The notes under the pieces are model-generated. The model saw only the letters and a program-made list of their open reading frames with translations, had not been told where the DNA came from and ran no database searches. Positions 29,401-39,230 of a stretch of DNA of 64,000 nt are shown here, in pieces; position 1 is the first letter of the stretch, and each line of letters starts with the position of its first letter. The stretch spans positions 624,001 to 688,000 of the forward strand of contig JAQFVV010000181.1 of the NCBI GenBank assembly GCA_028023455.1, written 5' to 3'. Made by a program: the position numbers and the translations under genes. The stretch is from Epiperipatus broadwayi (lineage: Eukaryota > Onychophora > Udeonychophora > Euonychophora > Peripatidae).

Positions 29401-31503
29401 TTTAATATTTAAGAGTACATGTTCTATAATAATCTTGTTGATTATCCTTATTATTTTATTTATTCTTTTTCTTTTCCAGATTTACAAGCATAAATAGTTT
29501 TTTTATTTATACACTATCATCAAATAAATACCCTAGTCTCAATGCTTCACTCCATAATAACATGATGCATCTGTCTTAGTATTTATTTTTTGTATATACT
29601 ACCATTTACTACATATTACCCTGTCTACCTAGACTCAAACTACTGTTCTCATATAATATTAGTACATAAACGTTTTATAAACACCAATCTTATTTCTCAT
29701 TCCAAACACTTTTTGCATGTTTTTTTATTACACACCATAATATAATAAATTTATTTGTGTGCTCAGATGCAGTATATTATGTGACTGTACAAAAATGAAG
29801 TCAAGCAACAGAAAAGAGAATATTCAATTCCCACATTGGTCAACAATTTCAAATAAACATATATGTATTAATGCTGAACAATAGAAATGATTGTATTCAA
29901 ATATATACAATAATATTAGACATATTTAAAAATGATGATGATGATTGATAACCTAACACTGAAGGTTAAATTAAATACAAGTCTTCCCAAAAATATTTTT
30001 AACTCGTTTTCTAGCTTATATAAAAAATAAAATTTTAAGGCACCAAACTTTCTAAATAGAAAGTGTATTTCTGGAAAATTTATTATACCTATTCATCATC
30101 ATTTATAAATTATTACCATTATCCATGCATGTCCCCCAATGGATTGCATAATTTTTCAGGGTGGTGGATATTAATAACACAAGGAATGTTAATACCATAA
30201 TGTTTGGATTGAGTTTAATAAGCAAACACAAACTAAATATATTAATAAAAAAAATAAGTTAATAATTTATTAACAATAAATATATAAAATTGTTGCTTAT
30301 ATACTTGCAACTATTATTAAATATAATATACAAAATAGTAATGATAATAATAATTGTGAGATATTTTAAAATTACGGTCTTAGGATTATTATATTGGTGA
30401 ATTCTTTCCAAGTGCAAAGTTTAAAAAGTTGCAAACCATGGTTATCTGCAAATAAGGTTTTTTGACTATACTTCTTAAAGCCTAATTAGTTCATAAAACA
30501 GGGTGAAATTTTTCTTCTTGGAAAATGGCAATGTTAGATAGGGTATAGTAGCAGGAGGTCTTGGGTAAGTCTTGCAGCACAATCCATTTCTTTTCTCATA
30601 GCATCATTAAAACAGACAAAGGCTAGTTTAAACAAACTTAAGTCTTATTCTCTGAATCCAATTGCATATCTGAATGTTTTGACTAGTGTAGTTGTTGGTT
30701 TCTACTCACACATACTAGATAGTCTTCTGCTGGCCAATGTCATGGCTGTTGCACTAGATCTTAGTATTAAAAAATACTTTTAATGCCAACAGACATAGCA
30801 ATCAAAATTATGGTGGAAAACTCTTTACACCATGGGTTTTTCTTCTTTATGTAGAATCACTATGACACTGCTTCTTGAGTTTAGAATAAACTATTGTAGA
30901 TGCCCTAATTATTTATTTCTGACCTATTTATAGCCCAATTATTGTTATTCATATTTATCGGTATACTCGGCATATGTTTTCCAAACAAAGGTTTATCAAA
31001 TGTTAATCCCAATATTTGATATCTGTTTTTTTTACAACATGTTTATTGATAAACATTTTTTTCATTCCTTTCATGACACATTGTAGAACTAAATAATTTT
31101 ACAGATATTTTAAAATTATATCATTATTAACTAAATGAATAAAAAAAATTTTCCCCTATTTACTTATGTTACTGATAAAAAGAAAGAAAAAATCATTATC
31201 AACTTTTAAAAATTGATTGATAACTTTCTTAATTTTAATAACCCTGTATCTTCAATAGCATATTTAGATTTTCCAATTAATTTGCTTTAATAATGGGTAA
31301 GTTATTTATTTAAAACCCCATTTTAAAAGGTAAATCAGGAAGGGTACAAAATATCTTATGTTTTTGTAAACTATATACTTCAATATCTTACATGCATTAA
31401 AACTACTTTTTTTTGTCCTTTACATATTACAACACATCATTTTACTGCATTTTATCTATGACAAAGTACATTTCTCTTATAAAAATCCAACAGTTTTATT
31501 AAT
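29401..31503. other. AT-rich DNA, no supported gene
   Basis: Minus 30535-30760 can be read as a short protein-like string (MRKEMDCAARLTQDLLLLYP) broken by stops. No family recognised. Otherwise AT-rich with no repeat identified. Confidence 0.4.
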
Positions 31504-31545
31504 GAATATGAGGGAAAACCTCGAAAGCGCTCGGCCCATTTAATT
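31504..31545 (+). repeat. Hammerhead-shaped motif without the canonical core (family D)
   Basis: The order ATGAATATGAG, hairpin GAGG/CCTC, CGAAA, GCGCTC, GGCC at 31504-31535 matches the palindrome arms at 51790-51850 and 52145-52190, which read ATGAATATGAG, GAGAAG/CTTCTT, GAAA, GCGCTT, AGCC. The 3' half fits a hammerhead (GAAA, tiny stem III, NUH) but CTGANGA is missing. Confidence 0.35.
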
Positions 31546-31865
31546 GTTTTTGGTTTTTGCAGCTTCTTTGTCAGTGGGTAAATCGCTTTTATATGCTAAA
31601 ATATATAAAGTAATTTATTTCTTTTATTTTTTTTTTAAACCATTGTACTTAAACGATGCATATTCTATCTCTAGTCCACATACACATACAGCAATTTATA
31701 CATTTATTACTCAATTTATAAAAGTTTTTATTTAATCTTTTTTGAACATGCAGTTTTGTAACATAACTAATTTGTACTGATGTCAGATTTGTTCTGCTAG
31801 AATATATATAATATTATTATTTGATGTCTGTATTTTTAAAGCAATATACATAATTATATAACTGA
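31546..31865. other. AT-rich DNA, no gene seen
   Basis: No signal other than a short (TA)-rich run. It lies between the family D motif and the PLE relic. Confidence 0.5.
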
Positions 31866-32297
31866 ATATTTGGGCATTTTACACACCTCCTACATTAAAC
31901 AAATTAATAAATAACTGCAAAAATAAAACCTCATTTATAAATAAAAATTGTGTCATTTATAAATGGATATGTGGGTGTGGCAGTGGATATATAGGTGAAT
32001 CTAGATGTACGTTGGAAAAAAAGAATTAAAGAATACTTGCTATTATTAAAACGAGTTCAGAACTCGAAACAAAATTGCATAGTAGATAATAATATTTCAG
32101 CATCTGTTTTTTACGACCATAATAAATCATGTATTTATGGTTTTGACTTCAATTTTAACAATGTAAAAATATTGCAAATTGGAAAAAATAACAATAAAAG
32201 AAAAATTAAGGAAGCTATGCTAATATACAAATATAAACATGGCTTTATTAACAGGCAAGCAGCAAACATTAAGATCATGGAATTGTGGGAAAGTTAG
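31866..32297 (+). pseudogene. Penelope-like GIY-YIG endonuclease relic
   Basis: A decayed copy of the endonuclease end of the PLE at 15.6-16.05 kb. It reads TPPTLNKLINN, VIYKWICGCGSGYIGESR and TLEKK, then a frameshift in the A-run near 32018-32026, then YLLLLKRVQNSK, FYDHNKSCIYGFDF, KIKEAMLI, INRQAANIK and ELWES to the stop at 32297. The match to ELWEN and the 3' flanking AATTGAAAGTGCT motif supports the same family. The 5' part of the element is missing. Confidence 0.8.
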
Positions 32298-32985
32298 CAT
32301 TTCAAAGCTTTAATTGACAAAGATTACTGGGATAATTGAAAGTGCTCCTAAGTGGATAAAATTTTTAATTATTTAGTTACTCTATTTACAAATATTCAGT
32401 TATATAATTATATATATATATATACACACACAAATTTTATAGAATTTAATTAAATAATTATAAAGTCTTTATTTAAAGTATTATCAGTTTTTTTGAAAAG
32501 TACTGTGACATTCAACTGCCAATGTAACATGTTAAATAACAGGATATATCAATCTTTTATACAAAATATTTAAAAAAAACATTTTTTATAATTTTCACTT
32601 ATAAGATTAGAGGGCAAGTAATCATGAAATCAGTATCAATTATTTTGTTTACAATGCTATATCACTTGTTTTTAAAGATAAATATTTTTATTATGAAAAT
32701 ATTAAAGTGAAAATACTATAAATCATAAGGTGATATAATTCATTAGAAAAATATGTTTTTAACTGGGTAAAAGATGGCACTCGCCAATAAAATGTTAAAC
32801 CCAATTATCAGTTAATAAATGTGACATTAAAAAGCTTAAAAGTCCAAACAGATGATATATTATTCTAGACAAATTTCATTCATAAGATCAACAGATTATT
32901 AAACAGTATCCAATAATGTATTCACTCTGTAGATTTTGACTTTGTCAAGTAAATCCTGGTAATAGTTTTAAATTTCATGTAGTCC
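32298..32985. other. PLE 3' flank and AT-rich DNA
   Basis: The first 90 bp resemble the 3' flank of the PLE at 16053-16165. A TA/CA run lies at 32409-32433. No gene. Confidence 0.5.
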
Positions 32986-33250
32986 ACACAATTTCTAACT
33001 CAGCTAGCCAATTGATCTTGATCTCACAATTGCTAACTCAGCTATCCAATTGCTATTGATTACACAATTACTAACTCAGCTAGCCAATTGCTATTGATCA
33101 CACAATTGCTAACTCAGCTAGCCAATTGCTATTGATCACACAATTGCTAACTCAGCTAGCCAATTGCTATTGATTACACAATTGCTAACTCAGCTAGACA
33201 ATTGCTATTGATCACATAATTGCTAACTCAGCTAACCAATTGCTATTGAT
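32986..33250. repeat. 38-bp tandem repeat, seven copies
   Basis: A unit containing CTAACTCAGCTAGCCAATTG recurs with an exact period of 38 bp; the CAG of each unit falls at 33001, 33039, 33077, 33115, 33153, 33191 and 33229. Units differ by a few substitutions only. Each has CAATTG palindromes and an AGCTAGC core. It is a short minisatellite with no coding potential. Confidence 0.92.
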
Positions 33251-33559
33251 GTCTCATTATTAGTTTAAAATGCATATCCTAAGTTACTTTGTATTGGCCA
33301 GATAGACATAGATAAACTAATTATATATACAAAATATAATATTTTAATATGACATTATTGTCACTGGTGAAGAAAATGACACCGTCATTATTAAGGAACT
33401 CGTCCATGGTTTATCTTTATTTATTTTTTATGCTTTAAATGTTTTCGTAGTCAGTAAAAATGTAATCACCGACAAAATATATATATATATATAAATTCAT
33501 ATTTTCAATTGTTGTCTAAAAAACATCATATTTATGTCATTGCAATTATTATACAAATA
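33251..33559. other. AT-rich DNA, no gene seen
   Basis: Only a short (TA)n at about 33477-33493 stands out. Confidence 0.5.
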
Positions 33560-33605
33560 ATAATAACTGAAACACAGGCTTATTATATACCTGTGTTATA
33601 TACAA
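33560..33605 (-). repeat. Solo PLE terminal hairpin
   Basis: The minus strand reads ACAGGTATATAATAAGCCTG followed by TGTTTCAGTTAT, matching the terminal hairpin and its flank at 17271-17310 almost base for base. No other part of the family is next to it, so it is an extreme truncation. Confidence 0.6.
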
Positions 33606-34290
33606 ATAATAATAATATCAAATCAATAAGATCCAATTTCTTCTAGAAGTATTAATATTCATTTTCAGACGATAGCTTTTGAACTCACATACATGTATAT
33701 TTGTTTATTAGTAACAGACTTTTTACTTGAAATAAGGCATAGTATTTAATGAGTTTTTATGATCATCAAATTAAATCCATTAGAAAATCATTTCAACAAA
33801 AAAAAAAAAAAACTTAATTATATTAGATTATTAATATGGAAAAAATTCTCATAAAAGAAAAAAGTCTTTAATAAAAAAAACATGATAAACTTGATTGAAT
33901 TTAATAGGGAAAAAATATCCATAAATAAATTAATCAAGTAAAAGATTTTAAAATTTATCTTATTAAGGTTGTATGAAATGCCTCCACACATATATATATA
34001 TATACATATTGGTTTTTATGCAAAAATAAGAATAAAGATAATTATTTAAAGTGTGATTACTTAATAATTATACAGTTGGATTTGCAATTCCAACTTTAAT
34101 ACAGTACTTAAAAAATTATTAGCGAAATAAAAAAAATGAAAAAGATCATTGTTTTCTCAAAAGAAATTTTTAAATATATATATATAGACGCGGTGTGATT
34201 ATATTATTCTCTGATGCAATGTTTTGATTCTGCCGTTTACACTAACTACATACGAGAAACCAATTTTATATTGTAGTAAAATGAATATTC
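33606..34290. other. AT-rich DNA, no gene seen
   Basis: A- and T-runs and short (TA)n tracts (34000, 34176). No coding or RNA signal. Confidence 0.5.
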
Positions 34291-35213
34291 ATCATCATCA
34301 TCAACCATTATCAATCCTTTGCAGGATGAAAATCTCTCCAAGTTCAATCCATCTTCTCTGATATTTAGCTTCTCTTCTCCACATCACCCCTGCACACTTT
34401 CTTATTTCATCCATCCATCTCTCTTTCTGGATCTTTTACAATCTCTTGGAATCTGGTTAAAGATTTCAATTGTCCAACTATTATCATCTTTTCTAGCAAT
34501 ATGTCCAGCCCAACTCCACTTCAGTCTTTTAATTTTTTCAATGAGGTCAGTAACACTTGTTTGTTTTCTTATCCATATATTGTGTTTTTGAACTCTTCTT
34601 GTTACTCCCAACATGCATCTCTCCATACTTCTTTGAGAGGTCTAAAGTCTCTGTATTGCTCTTTTATTAAGTATACAATTCTCAAATCCATAAGTAAGAA
34701 CTGGACAAACACATTTATTAAAAATCTTCCTTTTCAAACCCAGATATATTTCCTTTTAGTATTAAGTTATTTCTACAAAAGCACTCTAACCAAGTTTAAT
34801 TCTATGATTAATTTTACCCATTATGTTTCCATTTATATTAATAATCTAACCAAGGTATTTGTAACTGTTAACTTTTTCTAATTCATCATAATCTTCATTT
34901 TTATATTTTGAGAAAATCCATTTAACATTATTTTAGTCTTTTTAACATTTATCTTTAGTCCTACTTTCATCTGATAACTCCTGCAACATTTCCTGCAGCT
35001 CTGAAGCATTATTTGCAAAAACAACTACATCATCTGCAAAATCTAAATGACTTAAATAATCTCCATTTACTTTCACTTCTAAAGCTTCCCATTTTAATCC
35101 ACAAAATACTTCTTGGAGCACTGCTGTAAAAAATTTTGGAGATATGGAGTCACCCTCTCTTACACCCTTCTCAATGTTGACTTTCTTAGTATCATTATGT
35201 AATCTAATTACTT
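34291..35213 (-). mobile_element. RTE LINE 3' fragment, 5'-truncated, decayed
   Basis: Minus-strand copy matching the RTE at about 13337-14260. Readable words include RCMLGVTRR, RKQTSVTDLIEKIKRLKWSW and AGHIARKDDNSW (frame 34402-34626), and upstream in broken frames the FADD region (about 35025-35045) and a QGD-equivalent region. It ends in a (CAT)n/(ATG)n tail at 34289-34300. The copy lacks the 5' two-thirds of the element. Confidence 0.85.
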
Positions 35214-35507
35214 TTATTAATGTTAATCTAATAATAAAAAAATTAAAGATTCAATACATAGACTTTCTTAACTTATTCTTTTGTGATTAAAAAATGAACA
35301 AAATTTGTGTACTTTATTTTTTAGAAGTCAATCAATAATTTTGAAAATTGGTATAAGACTTAAACTATCATAGTCTGCGTATCCACACAATCTAAAATTT
35401 AAAAAAAAATTTCAAATAGGATTAGAAATTTATTTAGGTATCCAATCATTGCCATTTCAGATATATATTTAATACTGCTCATTAATATGACTTTCATGGA
35501 TCAATGT
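35214..35507. other. AT-rich spacer
   Basis: No signal between the RTE fragment and the next LINE copy. Confidence 0.5.
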
Positions 35508-35647
35508 AATGGCAAAGTCCGCAGTGATACCCACTGAGTGCCCTACTCTTTTCATGCTACATTAACCCCCTGTTAATAGCATTAGAGAGCTCCCTCCCTG
35601 GAGTATTTATACCATGCATCAAAAAATCGATTAAGACCATCACCTAT

Positions 35648-36175
35648 ATGGATGACATTCTTATTATCCTACCATCCCAGAAATTCCTAAAACCTCTCTA
35701 CAAAATCTTTGACAATTTCTCTAAAACCTCACAGCTTACCATAAACCCTAAAAAGTCATCATCATGGTGTATTCTTAATGGAAGAAAAATCAAATCTAAC
35801 TTTCTAGCCAAGCCGCAGAATTTTCTAGGATTCCCTATATATAAATCCCAATCCGCCATGTCAAAACATATACAGAATACCATCATTGACTCAAAAAATC
35901 ATCTTACACAGACACTCTCTAAAGTTTATTTATCCCTCCAAGGCAAGGTGGCCTTACTAAACATGAAAGTAATGTCTAAAATAGCCTACTACCTGCCCAT
36001 CATATCTGTATCAAAGACCTTCATTAATAAAATCAATAGGATATGTGCCGGTCTGTTCTGGAAGTGCCACATAACCTCCATTAGTATTTCAAAAATTCAA
36101 TATCACAGAAAACTCAATGGAATGTCTCTACATTCCATTCAAGCCATTAACTATCAAAAAGGTCACACACCCTAA
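35648..36175 (+). pseudogene. LINE reverse transcriptase fragment (YMDD onward)
   Basis: A 175-residue open stretch covering the RT catalytic box (YMDD, first Met at 35648) and thumb region, colinear with residues 669-845 of the intact ORF2. No natural start. It ends at a frameshift where the parent ORF continues. Confidence 0.8.
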
Positions 36176-36438
36176 TCTTCAACCTTATCCAAAAATTTGG
36201 CCAACCCATAATATTAAGAGAGGTAATACCTACAGACACTCCCCCTCCTATCAAGGCTGGTTGTCTAGACCAACTAATTTCCCTTCTAAAACAATATAAC
36301 AGCACCGCTACTGACATATTCAAGAACAAAATTAACATATGGGATGCACACAATTTAATAAGCCCTAAACCACCTCAAATTAAACCAAGTCCTGGCTGTT
36401 CCAATTACAGAATCACCACCTTATTCAAATTCTAGAAG

Positions 36439-36960
36439 TTGGAACCCAAATTCCTCGACTATCTAATAAAGGTGAACCTAAATGCAATGCATACCAATTG
36501 GTTCCTGCATTACAAAAGAGGCATAATAAACATAGACCCCATTTGTTCAAACTGCTTAATGCATGAAGAAGCATTTGAACACATTGTGCTTTCTTGCATG
36601 GGATTGGGAAGGATTAAACTCATAATATCTCAAAATAGTATTATTGATTACTATAAAATTCTAACAATCAAAGAGTGTATTAAGGAAAGAGACTTCCCTG
36701 CCATTAGGATAGCAATATTTGTTATATATTCTATCTGGGTGACAAGATGTAAATTAAAGTTTAGCATTCCCCAGCCAGAAGCAAACTCTTTCTTCCTTAC
36801 TACCCTTTCACAACTACAAAAGAAAGACAGAATGCTCTCCTCAAAGTTTCTACATGAAAAAACATGGAAATTGCTAAAAATACCTACCTACAAAATGACA
36901 TCAATCCTAATGATTGATAAACTATTAACAGGTAAACGAAACACGCAAATATCTGATTAA
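36439..36960 (+). pseudogene. LINE ORF2 C-terminal zinc-finger fragment
   Basis: A 173-residue open stretch equivalent to the ORF2 C-terminus. It has CSNCLMHEEAFEHIVLSC (CX2CX8HX4C, same spacing as the intact copy), IWVTRCKLKF and KIPTYKM, and ends at a natural-looking TAA. The start is arbitrary. Confidence 0.8.
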
Positions 36961-37159
36961 TGTACGGACATAAAAATGTCCTAAAAACACACTAATTTTT
37001 CTCTGATCTACGATCTGACTAAACAAACAAATCAGATCTCATCTCATTCTACACAAACTCTTGGAGAACTTATAACAATATAAACATATATAACTATCAC
37101 TGAAAACATTTGTATATACCTATTATTAATAAACCTAAATTTTTTTAAATAAAAAAAAA

Positions 37160-37534
37160 GTGGAAGACTTAAATGTCTTGAAATGAAAGCTTACATATGC
37201 TCAAACACAATGTGACTTCCCAAGTAACAAACCATCCAATTATTTATAATGCTTATTTAGGTATTCTTAGAAAAAGATAATGAATAAATATCTTATTCTA
37301 AATGCTTTGATATTTTTTTTGAAATAGATATATAATTAATGTTGACAATGTCATATTTATAGGCCAGATGAAACAGAAAGTAGTGGAAAATAAATACATC
37401 TAAGTGTTCTCTCACTTATTTTTAAATCATTTGTACAAATGCCAAAAATCAATAATAGTTATGATTATCAAGTTGACATGTATACAATTGCATGTTTTTA
37501 GTAAAAGTCAAAACTTTTGGACTTACTATTATTA
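37160..37534. other. AT-rich DNA, no gene seen
   Basis: Spacer between the LINE poly-A and the family C element. No signal. Confidence 0.5.
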
Positions 37535-37985
37535 TCAGTATTCGAACTCAGACTTTCACATAATACCACAACTCTCAATGCCATCCTGACCCACCTGGAC
37601 ACACACATGTTGACAACCTTGGCATTAATGTGGGCTTTGAAGATTCCATTATCAGATTTTCAATGACATTGAAGGCTGAAGAGTTGTGGGTTGGAATAGT
37701 TTGAAACCTGTCCATTAAAGTATGAAGATTGGCTATCTCAATATAAAGCTGAGTACTGATTGTATATATATGTGGAGATGGTAATCTGGACCAACTGATA
37801 AATGCTAGTTTAGCATGAAATATGTATATTGGTGATTATTTATCTTTTCAACATGTGTATGATCAGGTGGGTCAGTAATATAAGATGGCACTGAGAGTTG
37901 TGGGTCATGTGAATGTCTGAGTTCAAATCCTGCATCTATTACATATATAAATGCAGATGTTAAGCCTGCATTATTATCAGTAAAA
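37535..37985 (+). repeat. Hammerhead family C, copy 2, with inverted terminal piece
   Basis: The unit 37608-37972 matches 16930-17300 and 54438-54815. In front of it (37540-37607) lies an inverted piece of the unit's own 3' part, so both ends read GACTTTCACA/TGTGAA(A)GTC in opposite orientation. It contains a near-complete hammerhead (37783-37837), a B-box-like GAGTTCAAATCC (about 37920-37931) and a terminal GCAG...CTGC hairpin. No ORF. Confidence 0.7.
37783..37837 (+). ncRNA. Hammerhead-like motif, family C copy 2
   Basis: Stem I is ACCAA/TTGGT (37790-37794 with 37829-37833) plus AATC/GATT beyond a bulge. The core is CTGATAA (37795-37801; invariant G8 is A here). Stem II is ATGC/GCAT (37802-37805 with 37813-37816) closing TAGTTTA. 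GAAA is intact at 37817-37820. Stem III is ATA/TAT with a 2-nt loop, and the cleavage triplet is ATA (37826-37828). Only one invariant base is wrong. Confidence 0.6.
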
Positions 37986-38120
37986 TACTTCAATGTAAAA
38001 ATTACTTTAGAATATTTATTTTCAATATTTAGATTTTAAATTAATAATTTTATTTATTTTATATGATACATTATTGCAAAATTCTTTATAATTTTCAAAG
38101 TTAAGACTGTATTTGGACTA
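37986..38120. other. AT-rich spacer
   Basis: No signal. Confidence 0.5.
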
Positions 38121-38770
38121 AATCATTAAAAGTAGCCATCACTTAAACAATACCAATATCAATAACAATCAACAATCTCAATCTGTTGTCAAGGCAACCT
38201 TTAAACAATAAAAGTAAAAATCCACCTTTATATATGGCTAATATGTTTATATAAATGCTAACAAATTCAACTTTACTACAAAGAATGAAATTATTAATTC
38301 AAAAAAGTTTAAATAAACCTCATTAAATAATTAAATAAAATCTGTTCTGAAAACAGTTCTAACAAATAGTCACTTACAACATTCGGACTGCAATTATAAC
38401 TTTCAAAGTGCATTCCAGCTATATATTATTTAGATAGTAAAGCCAATAAAGCCCAAGAATATAATGTAAATACATCAACTCTTAAACAATACCAATATCA
38501 CAAACAATCGCAATCTGTCGTCCAGGCAATCTCTTTTAAACAATAAAAGTGGAAATCCATATTTATATATGGACTAATATGTTTATATAGACACAAGATT
38601 TTAACTTAATTACAAAGAATTAAAATATTGATTCAAATAAGTTTAAATAAACCTCATTAAACAGCTCAACATAATTGTTTTGAAAGCAGGCTAACAAATA
38701 GTCAATTATAACTTTCAAACTACACTTTACCTATGTATAACTTGGATAATAAAGCTAATAATATATATAT
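38121..38770. repeat. Direct tandem duplication, units of about 330 bp
   Basis: 38145-38455 and 38480-38765 share CTTAAACAATACCAATATCA, ATTTATATATGG, AATATGTTTATATA, GTTTAAATAAACCTCATTAA and ATAACTTTCAAA in the same order. They have diverged by many substitutions, so the duplication is old. No ORF or RNA gene. Confidence 0.75.
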
Positions 38771-38789
38771 ATATATATAAACTTATATT

Positions 38790-38917
38790 AACACAAGATT
38801 TATTTAAAATACAAGCATGGCCACTTTTATCTAAACCTACTTTTTAAATGAATAGAAGGATATAAAGTAGGTTTAGATAAGAGTGGCCACTCTTGTCTTT
38901 TAAATAAATCTTGTGTT
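38790..38917. repeat. Hairpin-forming inverted repeat (MITE-like)
   Basis: The arms 38790-38853 and 38864-38917 (AACACAAGATTTATTTAAAA ... complement) fold into one long hairpin with a 10-bp loop region. This may be a small palindromic element. No target duplication was recognised. Confidence 0.6.
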
Positions 38918-39225
38918 AAAGATTTGCAGAGGTCCCTACTGTCGTTTTTTCAGGCGCATAGTCTTGAAGTTATAACCTTAATAAATAATACTTTAAGTAA
39001 CGAGTATGTGCTTTATAAATATAATTATTACAACTTTATATTATCTTAATAGATTTCTAAGCATAAGATCTTAACACTGTCTCATTGTAAATCGAAAGAT
39101 TTTGTGAATGTTAATGTGTTAAAGATTTGCAAAGGTCCCTACTATCATTTTTTTAGCTGCATAGTCTTGAGATTATAGCCTTAATAAATATTACTTTATG
39201 TAACGAGTATGTGCTTTATAAATAT
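38912..39225. repeat. Direct repeat pair around the hairpin
   Basis: GTTAAAGATTTGC...GGTCCCTACT...AACGAGTATGTGCTTTATAA occurs at about 38914-39030 and again at 39117-39230, roughly 204 bp apart. The first copy begins at the hairpin end. Confidence 0.7.
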
Positions 39226-39230
39226 AATAA

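Larger units (their letters stand above)
35508..37159 (+). mobile_element. 5'-truncated relative of the L1/Tx1-type LINE
   Basis: The copy begins near RT motif B (a decayed form of PQGSPLSALLF at about 35518-35550), then YMDDILIILPSQ (from about 35645), NFLGFP, KMSKIAYYLPIIS and HRKLNGMSLHSI, a frame break near 36165, FLDYLIKVNLNA, the zinc finger CSNC...HIVLSC and a C-terminal IWVTRC, followed by a 3' UTR of about 190 bp and a poly-A at 37151-37159. It is clearly related to ORF2 at 19990-23220 (shared PSQK, LHSI, CX2CX8HX4C) but is much richer in C, so it belongs to a different subfamily. Confidence 0.85.
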
